NCBI GenBank assembly: GCA_910575165.1
Contig: CAJTDS010000001.1
Span: 248,001-312,000, forward strand
DNA from: Eggerthellaceae bacterium
Lineage (GTDB): Bacteria > Actinomycetota > Coriobacteriia > Coriobacteriales > Eggerthellaceae
Length of the DNA stretch: 64,000 nt
Reading direction: 5' to 3'
The position numbers and the translations under genes were made by a program. Under the pieces are notes generated by a model. It made no database searches. It was not told where the DNA came from and worked only from the letters and a program-made list of their open reading frames with translations. This document shows positions 32,225 through 40,095 of this stretch, one piece after another; position 1 is the first letter of the stretch, and every line of letters starts with the position of its first letter.

Positions 32225-33481
32225 ATGGCTCAGATGATCTCGGTCGAGGAAGCCCGCGACCTGATATTGGCAAACGTGCAGCGCCTTGGCGACGAAGTGG
32301 TCGACGTGGTGGATGCTGCCGGGCGCGTGGCCGCGCAGGACCTGGCGAGCGACATAGACGTGTCGCCCTTCGCCCATTCGGCTATGGACGGCTTCGCGCT
32401 GCGTGCCTCGCAGATAGCGGGCGCCGCCGTCGAGTCGCCGGTGGTGCTGCGCGTTATCGCCGAAGAGGCCGCCGGCGAGGTGTTCGAAGGCCCCATTGCC
32501 GACGACGAGTGCGTGCGCATCATGACCGGCGCCCCGCTGCCCGAGGCCGCCGATTCCGTGGTGAAGTACGAGATCGTGGGCGTGGTGGAAGGCGACGGCA
32601 AGCCGGCCAGCTTGGTGTCGTTCGCCGAACCGACGAAGCTGGGCAGCAACGTGCGCGCTGCCGGCGAGGAGGCGCGCGCCGGCGAGGTGATCGTCCGTGA
32701 CGGGGAAGTGGTGAACGCCGCCGGCGTGGGATTTTTGGCCGGATGCGGCATCACGGAGCTGCCGGTGTACCGTCGCCCGCGCATCGCCGTCATCTCCATC
32801 GGCTCGGAGCTGGTGCCCCCCACCCAGGTGCCCGCCCCCGGCAAGATTCGCAACTCCAACAGCTACGCCCTGGCCGCAGCGGCTCGCCAGGCGGGAGCCG
32901 TTCCCGCCATCTTGCCTATCGTGGAGGATTCCCAGGAGGCGCTGGCGGAAGAGATCTTGCTGGCCGTGCGCGACTACGACTTCGTGCTCACCAGCGGCGG
33001 CGCTTCCAACGGCGATTTCGACTTCATCAAGCCGGTGGTGGAGCAGTTGGGCGAGCTGCTCATGACCACGGTGAACATGCGCCCGGGCAAAGCGCAAACG
33101 TTTGGCCTGGTGAAAGGCGTGCCTGTGTTCGGCTTGCCCGGCAACCCCGCGGCGGCCTACGTGGGCTTCCAGATGCTCGTGCGTCCGGCGCTGCGTAAGA
33201 TGCAGGGCTACAGCCGCTTCGAGCATCCCACGGTGCGCGCCCGCCTGATGAAGGGCACGAAGAAGAACGACCCGCGGCGCATCTTCATGCGCGGCATGCT
33301 GCAGAAGGGCGCCGACGGTACCTACGAGGCCACGCCGGCGGGCAATCAGAGCTCGGGGCTGTTCGGCCCCATCCAGCGCAGCAACTGCATGATCGTGCTG
33401 CCGGAAGGAACGGAAGGACGCAGCGAGGGCGCTATGGTGGATTGTCTGCTGCTGGACGTTTCCGAGGAAGTGGTGCTGTAA
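32225..33481 (+). CDS. moeA: Molybdopterin molybdenumtransferase MoeA
   Basis: The 418-residue protein inserts molybdate into adenylylated molybdopterin. The motifs are in order: FAHSAMDGFALR (MoeA N-terminal signature SAMDGFA), IMTGAPLPEAADSV, then the MoCF-binding domain with IAVISIGSELV, PGKIRNSNSY, LTSGGASNGDFDF and VPVFGLPGNPAAAYV. ATG 32225 follows GGAAAGGACG. It shares its last base with the mogA start, so the two are coupled. Cofactor supply fits the molybdoenzyme operon 3.5 kb downstream. Confidence 0.93.
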   Translation: MAQMISVEEARDLILANVQRLGDEVVDVVDAAGRVAAQDLASDIDVSPFAHSAMDGFALRASQIAGAAVESPVVLRVIAEEAAGEVFEGPIADDECVRIMTGAPLPEAADSVVKYEIVGVVEGDGKPASLVSFAEPTKLGSNVRAAGEEARAGEVIVRDGEVVNAAGVGFLAGCGITELPVYRRPRIAVISIGSELVPPTQVPAPGKIRNSNSYALAAAARQAGAVPAILPIVEDSQEALAEEILLAVRDYDFVLTSGGASNGDFDFIKPVVEQLGELLMTTVNMRPGKAQTFGLVKGVPVFGLPGNPAAAYVGFQMLVRPALRKMQGYSRFEHPTVRARLMKGTKKNDPRRIFMRGMLQKGADGTYEATPAGNQSSGLFGPIQRSNCMIVLPEGTEGRSEGAMVDCLLLDVSEEVVL

Positions 33482-33960
33482 TGAACGAGCCTATCACCTT
33501 CGCCATCATCACCTGCTCCGACACGCGATCGATGAAGGAGGACACCGCCGGCGCTGCCCTGGAGCAGCTCATCGCCGACAACGGGTGGACCTGCCTGGAC
33601 CACGTGGTAGTGCGCGACGAACGGCCCCTCATCGGTGACGCCATCGTGCGCGCCTGCGACGAGCTGAATGCCGACATCGTGCTCACCTGCGGCGGAAGCG
33701 GCCTTTCCCTGCGCGACGTCACCCCCGACGCCACCCAGGACGTATGCGAGCGCAACGTGCCCGGCATCGCCGAGGCCATGCGCGCCCACAGCCTGGCCAT
33801 CACCCCCTACGCCATGCTGTCCCGCGCGCTGTGCATGCAGCGCGGGCGCCATATCGTCGTCAACCTGCCAGGCAGCGAGAAGGCCGCGCGCGAGAACTGG
33901 GACGGCGTGGTTGCCGCGCTGCCCCACGCCGTGAAGATGATGGGCGGCGGCGGCCACTAG
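33481..33960 (+). CDS. mogA: Molybdopterin adenylyltransferase (MogA/MoaB family)
   Basis: The 159-residue protein has the MogA/MoaB fold: ITCSDTRSMKEDTAG, then LTCGGSGLSLRDVTPDAT with the conserved TxGGTG-like and DVTP elements, and VVNLPGSEKAARE. It adenylylates molybdopterin before MoeA acts. The ATG overlaps the moeA stop by one base (TAATG). MogA and MoaB are hard to separate by sequence alone, so the symbol is the more functional choice. Confidence 0.88.
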   Translation: MNEPITFAIITCSDTRSMKEDTAGAALEQLIADNGWTCLDHVVVRDERPLIGDAIVRACDELNADIVLTCGGSGLSLRDVTPDATQDVCERNVPGIAEAMRAHSLAITPYAMLSRALCMQRGRHIVVNLPGSEKAARENWDGVVAALPHAVKMMGGGGH

Positions 33961-34033
33961 GGGCGGCTGCGCGGTTTGTTCGCGCTCGCCTCCTTCATGG
34001 TGGTGCGCGCCCTCGCCTCCGAGCTGTTCGATA

Positions 34034-34143
34034 CCCATATCCGTTCAAGTTGTCCACGGAATTTCAAGGCTGTGACCTGGTGCTTTCTGTATATCACCAG
34101 GTCATAGCTTCGTTTTTCGCTGGACAACTTGAACGGATATGGG
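34034..34143. repeat. 110-bp nested palindromic element
   Basis: A 22-bp perfect inverted repeat (CCCATATCCGTTCAAGTTGTCC at 34034-34055, complement at 34122-34143) encloses a second 10-bp one (TGACCTGGTG at 34073-34082, CACCAGGTCA at 34095-34104). It lies in the 305-base gap between mogA and the NrfD gene. Both strands read the same short peptide phrase (PYPFKLS ... GQLERIW), which is due to symmetry. It resembles a REP/MITE-like extragenic element. Confidence 0.75.
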
Positions 34144-34209
34144 CACTTTTCGCCCCGGCCTGCCCGAAAAGTGTTTTGCGACACCGCTTCTGCTGTGGGG
34201 CTTTTGGGG

Positions 34210-34215
34210 TATAAT
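34210..34215 (+). promoter_or_regulatory. -10 box TATAAT upstream of NrfD-like gene
   Basis: A perfect TATAAT directly after the palindromic element, 50 bases before ATG 34266. A -35 box is not clear. Confidence 0.4.
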
Positions 34216-34265
34216 GCGGCCACTTGGTAGCGTATCGGCTGGGGGAAGCGGGGCGCCGTCCGCGT

Positions 34266-35189
34266 ATGAGCGATCTGATTGCCGCATACCTGTTTTGCGC
34301 AGGAGCCGGGTCCGGGGCGGCGTTTCTCGCTGCCGTTTTCGAATGTCTCGTGCGTGTAGGTGCGTTTCGGCGAGCTCGCTTCGCCGGTCGTCGGCAAGTG
34401 GTGTCTATGCGCGCCGTCGTGCTTTCCGTCTACGGCGCGGCGCTGGTGCTCCTTGCGTTCGGGATGCTGTGCCTGGTGTTTGACCTCGGTCGTCCTGATC
34501 TGGCCCTCAAGTTGTTCCTGCGGCCCAGCCTCACCTTGTCGACCTTCGGCGCCTTCGCGCTGGCTGTGCTGGCTTTGGCGCTGATGGTGCTTGTGGCCTT
34601 GCGGTTGGGCCGCGAAAATCAAGGGGCGATTCGGCGGCGCATAGACGGCTTGAGCCGGGCGGTTGTCATCGTGGCGTCGGCGGCCGTCATGGCTTACGCG
34701 GGCTTGCTCCTTGGGCAGGCTGACGGCATGCCTTTGTTCGAGACGCCCTGGTTGGCGGTGCTGTTCGTGGCGTCTGCTCTGGCGTCGGGTTTGGCGGTGG
34801 TTATGCTTGCGGTTGCCGTCGCGGGAAACGGCCACGTGGAAGCGGTCCGCTACCTGAAGCGCCGTCTGACCGTGCGGCTCGATGTGGCGCTCATCGTGCT
34901 GGAGGCCGTGGCTGCAGGCCTCTACCTGGCTGCCATCGCCTTGGGCCCTGCTGGTACTGTGGCTCTGGCGCCGCTTCTGACCGGCGCCCAGGGCGGGCTT
35001 TTCGTAGGCGGGTTCGGCTTGGGTGGTCTTACGGTGCCACTAGTGCTTGACCTGCTGCAATGGCGCCGTCCGTTGCCGGGGTGGGCTTACGGGCTTGCGG
35101 CGGTGGCAACGCTTCTGGGTGCGCTGGCCCTGCGTTTCGCACTGGTACAGGCGGCGGGCCCGCTGCTCTCGTGGGCGCCGGTGGCGTAA
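34266..35189 (+). CDS. Orphan NrfD/PsrC-like membrane subunit
   Basis: The 307-residue protein has about eight to nine hydrophobic helices, with a start DLIAAYLFCAGAGSGAAFL, a loop LVFDLGRPDLALKLFLRPS and the helix TLSTFGAFALAVLAL. This is the pattern of NrfD/PsrC/DmsC-type quinol-interacting subunits (GAG..G and DLGRP elements). No ferredoxin or molybdoenzyme gene is adjacent, so its partners are elsewhere, possibly the operon at 37041 or other reductases. A TTG at 34224 right at the expected transcription start is an alternative, unlikely start. Confidence 0.8.
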   Translation: MSDLIAAYLFCAGAGSGAAFLAAVFECLVRVGAFRRARFAGRRQVVSMRAVVLSVYGAALVLLAFGMLCLVFDLGRPDLALKLFLRPSLTLSTFGAFALAVLALALMVLVALRLGRENQGAIRRRIDGLSRAVVIVASAAVMAYAGLLLGQADGMPLFETPWLAVLFVASALASGLAVVMLAVAVAGNGHVEAVRYLKRRLTVRLDVALIVLEAVAAGLYLAAIALGPAGTVALAPLLTGAQGGLFVGGFGLGGLTVPLVLDLLQWRRPLPGWAYGLAAVATLLGALALRFALVQAAGPLLSWAPVA

Positions 35190-35271
35190 GGGGCGCAGGC
35201 TCATGGCGACGGCGGCGATGGCGGCTTTCGGCTTTCACCGAAACTGCAGTGGGCCGTTCGCGCGGCCGTGG

Positions 35272-35277
35272 GATAAT
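35272..35277 (+). promoter_or_regulatory. -10 box GATAAT upstream of GntR gene
   Basis: GATAAT lies 43 bases before the GTG start of the regulator gene. The -35 region is GC-rich and not recognisable. Confidence 0.3.
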
Positions 35278-35319
35278 GGCGGGGACTTCCCAAGATCGGA
35301 TAAGGAGCAGCGGGGCAGG

Positions 35320-35748
35320 GTGGCAGGCAAGGCGATTCCAAAGTTCGAGACCGACAAGGCGTCCAACGTGCCCTTGTGGGTGCAGTTGCGCGACCGTTTC
35401 GTCTTCCTCATATCGTCGGGGTACTACGAGCCCGACGAGCAGCTGCCCTCGGTGCGGAAGTTCGCCGCCGAGAACCACGTCAGCCTCAACACGGTGAGCA
35501 AGGCCTTCATGGCCCTCGAGCGCGAAGGCTACATTGTGACGCGCCATGGCAGCGGTGCCTACGTGCGCGGCAAGCGGGTGGGGGATGATTGCGTCTCCGA
35601 GATCGACATCATGACCGAGGACTACGTGCGCAGCTGCCTGGAGCGAGGGGCGGGGCTCGACGATATCCCGCGTTTCGTGAGCGAGGTCATCGCACGGCTT
35701 AAGGCGGAATCCAGCGAAGAAGGGGAGTCTTCTCATGTTCAATCGTAA
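35320..35748 (+). CDS. GntR family (YtrA-like) transcriptional regulator
   Basis: The 142-residue protein has an N-terminal winged helix (VPLWVQLRDRFVFLISSGYY, LPSVRKFAAENHVSLNTVSK and ALEREGYIVTRHGSGAYV) and only a short C-terminal helical tail (~50 residues). This is the YtrA subfamily layout, whose members usually repress an adjacent membrane or transporter operon. GTG 35320 is the only start with an upstream AAGGAG (11 bases). Its end overlaps the slipin gene by 14 bases, so the two are one transcript and the slipin is a candidate target. Confidence 0.85.
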   Translation: MAGKAIPKFETDKASNVPLWVQLRDRFVFLISSGYYEPDEQLPSVRKFAAENHVSLNTVSKAFMALEREGYIVTRHGSGAYVRGKRVGDDCVSEIDIMTEDYVRSCLERGAGLDDIPRFVSEVIARLKAESSEEGESSHVQS

Positions 35749-36739
35749 TGCCCGAAGGAGCGCAGCGTACCGGGACGGAATGGACGACACGTTCGAGCGC
35801 GGACGGCCCGGGGGCTGCCGGGCCGATGTGGAGTTCGGCGTAGCGGCGGACGCCTACCGTTCCGACCGCGACCGGCGTTCCTCGCGGCTGGGCGCCGTGG
35901 CGCTGCAGATCGTGTTCGGGCTGGCGCTTTTTGCGGCGGTGCTTGCGGCATGGTGGGGCGTCCAGGGCAGCATTGGACTGTTGGGCCTGGTGGTGGCCGT
36001 GGTGGTGGGGCTTGCGGGCCTATCGTCGATCCATGTGGCCCTGGACTGGGAGCGCTTCGTGGTGCTGCGCGGCGGAAAGTACCAGCGTCTGGCGGGCCCG
36101 GGCATCTTCTTCACCATCCCCGTTCTGGAGTACTGCACCCTGCGTGTCGACCAGCGCACCCAGGTGACGCCTTTCGGTGCCGAGGAAACGCTGACGGCCG
36201 ACGCGGTGCCGCTTGACGTGGACGCCGTGCTGTTCTGGGTGATCTGGGACCCGGAAAAGGCCTGCACCGAAGTGGAGGATTGCTGCTTCGCCGTAACGCT
36301 GACGGCCCAAACGGCCCTGCGCGACGCCATCGGACGCGCGGCGGCTAGCGAGGTGATCATGCGTCGCGAGCAGCTGGACCAGGAGATCAAGCAGGCTATC
36401 GAGGACCGCGTGAGCGACTGGGGTATCACGGTGCTGGGCGTGGAGGTGCGAAATATCATTCTGCCCCGGGCGCTGCAGGACGTCATGTCCCAGGAGGCCC
36501 AGGCCGAACGCCGCAAGAGCGCCCGCATCACCCTTATGGAGTCCGAGAAGATGGTGGCCGAGATGCTCTCCGAGGCGGCAGACTTCTACCGTAACGACGA
36601 AATCGCCTACGACCTGCGCCGTATGCATCTGATGCACGAGGGCATGGCCGACGATAACAATTCCATTGTGGTGCCTTCGGCCTATACGGAAGGCTTCTCC
36701 GAGAGGCCTTCAGGGCTGAACGAGGCAAAGAAGGCCTAA
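35735..36739 (+). CDS. SPFH/band 7 domain protein (slipin-like)
   Basis: The 334-residue protein has a charged N-terminus (~55 residues), two adjacent membrane segments (~56-76 and ~80-100) and the band 7 domain: ERFVVLRGGKYQRLAGPGIF, then TADAVPLDVDAVLFW, the conserved ALRDAIGRA and VEVRNIILPRAL. Slipins are stomatin-like membrane scaffold proteins; in bacteria they often accompany NfeD, which is not present here. Translation is coupled to the GntR gene. The C-terminal ~70 residues are a charged helix and unstructured tail. Confidence 0.85.
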   Translation: MFNRNARRSAAYRDGMDDTFERGRPGGCRADVEFGVAADAYRSDRDRRSSRLGAVALQIVFGLALFAAVLAAWWGVQGSIGLLGLVVAVVVGLAGLSSIHVALDWERFVVLRGGKYQRLAGPGIFFTIPVLEYCTLRVDQRTQVTPFGAEETLTADAVPLDVDAVLFWVIWDPEKACTEVEDCCFAVTLTAQTALRDAIGRAAASEVIMRREQLDQEIKQAIEDRVSDWGITVLGVEVRNIILPRALQDVMSQEAQAERRKSARITLMESEKMVAEMLSEAADFYRNDEIAYDLRRMHLMHEGMADDNNSIVVPSAYTEGFSERPSGLNEAKKA

Positions 36740-36835
36740 GGGCGTCCTTTCGGGCGACTCTCGATTCGGTTCGCGCTCTGCCGTTCGTTTCGCGCCGCTT
36801 TCTCGTCTGCTCTGCAGCGTCCGAAAAGAAATTCA

Positions 36836-36883
36836 AAAAGTGTCGCAATACACCTTGACTGTATTGCGACACTTTTGCATAAT
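36836..36883 (+). promoter_or_regulatory. Promoter with overlapping 17-bp-arm operator of molybdoenzyme operon
   Basis: AAAAGTGTCGCAATACA (36836-36852) and its exact complement (36860-36876) flank a 7-base spacer. TTGACT (36855-36860) and CATAAT (36878-36883) are 17 bases apart, so the right arm lies inside the promoter spacer. This is a textbook repressor layout. The hairpin could also end the slipin transcript, since T4 follows. Transcription would begin near 36890, 150 bases before the start codon. Confidence 0.65.
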
Positions 36884-37040
36884 GCACCTCAGAGGAACAG
36901 GCCAGTTCTGATTACTCATCATGACGGGGGAGGCCTGGCAAGAGGGGGACTGTCTCAAGTCCGAAGGCGTCGTCGGATCCGTTGCAACATCCGCAAGGCG
37001 CCGCGTCAAGCCCACCCGTCGCACGTCTTCGGGAGGAGAT

Positions 37041-39455
37041 ATGGGAGAAAAGAACGTTTCGCAGGGAACTCTGTCGCGGCGTGGCTTTCTGAAGGCCACC
37101 GGCGCCGCTGCGGGCGCCCTCGGCCTTGCGGGTGCGGCTGGCATGACCACCGCCCAGGATTGGCTGGCCCCGGCCCAAGCCCATGCGGAAGGCGAGGAGA
37201 AGGTGGCGTACCTGTGCCACCAGTTTCATTGCTTGGGAAACTGCTGCCTGAAATGCACGGTGCGTGACGGACGTTTGGCGCTTATCGAGCCCAACGATGC
37301 TGTTCGCAAAGAGGATCAGCGCATCTGCCTGCGCGGCATCAACGAGATCCAGCATGTGTACGCCGCCGATCGCATCCAGACGCCGCTCAAGCGCGTTGGG
37401 GAGCGTGGCGAGGGCAAGTTCGAGGCCATCAGCTGGGACGAGGCCATCGAGACTATCGCCAACGCCATCAAGGAGTCTCAGGAGAAATACGGAGACAACT
37501 CCTTCTTCTTCCGCAAATCCACGGAGGCCAGCTCGGCCCATGGTTTCGATTTCCTGTCGAAACTTCTTCATGCGGAAACCGGTGGCAATTGGGGGCTCGA
37601 CCGCGGTCAAGCCAACGGATGGAATCCCGGTGCCGGTGTAGGGTCTTGGAGTCCGGGCAACAACTCGCTGGCCGAATGGCCGCTTGCCTCCACGGTCATC
37701 TTCTTGGGGGACAACATACTGGAAAGCGGCATTGTCTGGTCGAGGGGCCTTTTTGACGCCAAAGAAGCCGGGGCGAAAATTATCACCGTAGACACGCGAT
37801 TTAGCCCGACGGCGTCGAAGTCCGACCAGTGGATTTCCGTAAAGCCGGGAACCGATGCCGCGCTTATCATCGGCATGATTCGCGCGATTATGGATGAAGG
37901 CTGGTGTGACGAGGAGTTCATCAAGGCGCACACCGGCTATCCGTATCTCATCGACGAGGCCACCGGAGAGATTTACGGTGAGATGCGCGACGTGACCAAC
38001 GAGAAGACCGGCGAGGTTACCCAGAAGAAGGCTCCCTACGTATGGGATGCGGTTTCCAGCTCCGCACGCCTCTACGACGAGGAGGGCATCGATCCTGCGA
38101 TCGAGGGCTCCTGGAAGCTTGACGGTCGCACACTTACCACCGAGTTTTCGGTTCTGAAGAAGGCCTACGAGCCCTACACTTTGGATTGGGCGAGCCAGAT
38201 CACGAGCGTTCCTTCCGAGACCATCAAGGGTTTGGCTGACGACTACGCCAACCGCGGTCCCGCCTTCATCTGCTTCGGCCTTGGCGGCCCGGACAAGTAC
38301 GCCAATGCCGACGTGCTGGGCCATGCCCTCGTGCTCGTGACGGCGCTGACGGGCAACATCGGCAAGAAAGGCTGCGGCACGGGCTGGTACGGCGCGGGCG
38401 GCGCGTTTCACTCCACGACGGCGCTTCGGGCATGGGAGCTCCCCGACGAGTTCAAGGCTGCGAAGTCCGAGTGCGAAATGTACAACATGCCCTACAAGGA
38501 TAACAATATCCACGTGGCGCTGACCTTTGGCGATGCCTTCACCTTGGAGGCGGCCGACGCTAACAGCATGCTCGACTGGGTAAAGAGCCTGGACTTCTAC
38601 GCTATCTGCGACATCTACCATTCCTCTGCTGTCGATTACGCCGATATCGTGCTGCCGGCTTGCACCAAGTTCGAATGCGATGAAGAAATCACCGACCTTC
38701 GTAACTGCAAGGGTTACCTGGCTTTGGGGCAGAAGTGCATCGACCCGCTGTTCGAGTCCAAGACCGACCTTGAGGTGGAGCGGCTCATCGCGGCGCAGTG
38801 GGGTTACGACCAGTATCTGCCCAAGAGCCACGAGGAGTATGCCCGCCACCGTCTTTCCGAGGCCAAGGGCAACATCGAGGGCTTTACCATTGAGGCGTTC
38901 AAGGCAAACCAGGGCGTGCTTCGCTTCTTGGATTCTGACGAGCCCATGCGCAGCTCTTGCCAATTCACTACGGAAACAGGTCGTCTTGAGCCGTACTACG
39001 AGAAGCAAATCAAGTTCGGCCAGGCTTTTCCTGTGTACGAGACTCCCAACGAAGCATTCGAAGAGAATCCTCTGCACGAGCAATATCCGTTGGTTTTCGT
39101 TCAGGGCAAGAGCCGCTTCCGTATCCATGCCTACTACAGCGCCTCTTCCTGGTTCCAGGAGTACTTCGGGCCAGTGGTAAACATCAGCCCAGGCGACGCG
39201 CAGACTCGTGGCATTGAGACGGGCGACGAGGTTCGCATCTCCAACGATCGTGGCACCTTCGTCTGTACGGCCTTGGTGAACAATGCCATCCAGCCCGGCA
39301 CCCTGTTCATGGCAGAGACCACATACAACCACTACTATCCCGAGGGATTCCTGCAGAACGTCACCAACTCCTATCGTCAGGAACGTTGCTACGAGATGAC
39401 CCATGGCCCCCAGATTCCTTACAACGACACCCTCGTCGAGATCGAGAAAGCGTAG
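37041..39455 (+). CDS. Molybdopterin-dependent oxidoreductase, DMSO reductase family (TAT-exported catalytic subunit)
   Basis: The 804-residue protein has a twin-arginine signal (LSRRGFLKATGAAAGALGL, residues 11-29) and is exported folded. A [4Fe-4S] site is formed by C59, C64, C68 (or C69) and C96 (ICLRGINEIQHVYAADRIQTPLKR). Middle segments WDEAIETIANAIKE, VIFLGDN and VDTRFSPTASKSDQWISVKPGTD are DMSO reductase-family pterin-binding motifs; the C-terminal domain starts at IHAYYS. The Mo ligand region (GVGSWSPGN) suggests Ser but is unproven. ATG 37041 follows GGGAGGAG; the frame is open to 36921. The natural substrate is unknown; Eggerthellaceae use such enzymes for many respiratory acceptors. 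Confidence 0.9.
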   Translation: MGEKNVSQGTLSRRGFLKATGAAAGALGLAGAAGMTTAQDWLAPAQAHAEGEEKVAYLCHQFHCLGNCCLKCTVRDGRLALIEPNDAVRKEDQRICLRGINEIQHVYAADRIQTPLKRVGERGEGKFEAISWDEAIETIANAIKESQEKYGDNSFFFRKSTEASSAHGFDFLSKLLHAETGGNWGLDRGQANGWNPGAGVGSWSPGNNSLAEWPLASTVIFLGDNILESGIVWSRGLFDAKEAGAKIITVDTRFSPTASKSDQWISVKPGTDAALIIGMIRAIMDEGWCDEEFIKAHTGYPYLIDEATGEIYGEMRDVTNEKTGEVTQKKAPYVWDAVSSSARLYDEEGIDPAIEGSWKLDGRTLTTEFSVLKKAYEPYTLDWASQITSVPSETIKGLADDYANRGPAFICFGLGGPDKYANADVLGHALVLVTALTGNIGKKGCGTGWYGAGGAFHSTTALRAWELPDEFKAAKSECEMYNMPYKDNNIHVALTFGDAFTLEAADANSMLDWVKSLDFYAICDIYHSSAVDYADIVLPACTKFECDEEITDLRNCKGYLALGQKCIDPLFESKTDLEVERLIAAQWGYDQYLPKSHEEYARHRLSEAKGNIEGFTIEAFKANQGVLRFLDSDEPMRSSCQFTTETGRLEPYYEKQIKFGQAFPVYETPNEAFEENPLHEQYPLVFVQGKSRFRIHAYYSASSWFQEYFGPVVNISPGDAQTRGIETGDEVRISNDRGTFVCTALVNNAIQPGTLFMAETTYNHYYPEGFLQNVTNSYRQERCYEMTHGPQIPYNDTLVEIEKA

Positions 39456-39465
39456 GTGACTGGCG

Positions 39466-40083
39466 ATGACGAAACTCGGAATGGCAATTAGCCTCGATCG
39501 CTGCATCGGCTGCCAGACGTGCGCCAATGCGTGCAAGATGCAGAACAGCGTCCCCATGGGCATGCAATGGAACCGCGTGGTCACCGAGGGGTGCGATGTT
39601 ATGGACGACGCCCATGGCACCTACCCCGACCTCTCCCGCACCTACCTGCCCATTGCGTGCCAGCACTGCGAGAACCCGGCCTGCCTGAAGGTGTGCCCGA
39701 CCGGCGCTACCTACAAGGACGACAAGGGGCGCGTGGAGATCGACTACGACAACTGCATCGGCTGCCGCATGTGCATGGCGGCGTGCCCCTACAACGCCCG
39801 CTCCTTCAACTGGGAAGACCCGGTGCGCGATCCCGACTTCAAGTACGGCGACAAGGACGTGCCTGTGCGCACCAAGGGCATGGTGGAGAAGTGCACCCTG
39901 TGCAAGGAGCGCACCGACCGCGACCAGGAGCCCATGTGCGTGAAGTGCTGTCCCACCAAGGCTCGCGTCTTCGGTGACCTCGACGATCCGAAGTCGGCGG
40001 TTTCCCAGCTCATCCGCGAGAAGCGCGCCGGCGTGCTGCTTGAGGAAAAGGGCACGAAGCCCCAAGTCCACTACTTCGATTAG
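39466..40083 (+). CDS. 4Fe-4S ferredoxin-type electron transfer subunit (DmsB-like)
   Basis: The 205-residue protein has four Cys clusters: CIGCQTCANACK, CQHCENPACLKVCPTG, CIGCRMCMAACPYNAR and CTLCKERTDRDQ...CVKCCPTKA, giving four [4Fe-4S] clusters as in DmsB/NrfC. It carries electrons from the NrfD-type membrane subunit downstream to the molybdoenzyme upstream. It has no signal peptide and would be co-exported with the catalytic subunit. It follows the catalytic gene after ten bases. Confidence 0.93.
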   Translation: MTKLGMAISLDRCIGCQTCANACKMQNSVPMGMQWNRVVTEGCDVMDDAHGTYPDLSRTYLPIACQHCENPACLKVCPTGATYKDDKGRVEIDYDNCIGCRMCMAACPYNARSFNWEDPVRDPDFKYGDKDVPVRTKGMVEKCTLCKERTDRDQEPMCVKCCPTKARVFGDLDDPKSAVSQLIREKRAGVLLEEKGTKPQVHYFD

Positions 40084-40095
40084 GAGCGTGCTACC

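Noticed and set aside
33957-34835. Minus-strand frame with PYPFKLS phrase opposite the NrfD gene
   Set aside because: The phrase arises from the palindromic element and the rest is antisense to a good membrane protein gene.
36912-39620. 902-codon minus-strand frame opposite the molybdoenzyme gene
   Set aside because: Antisense to a clear DMSO reductase-family gene; composition is that of a shadow.
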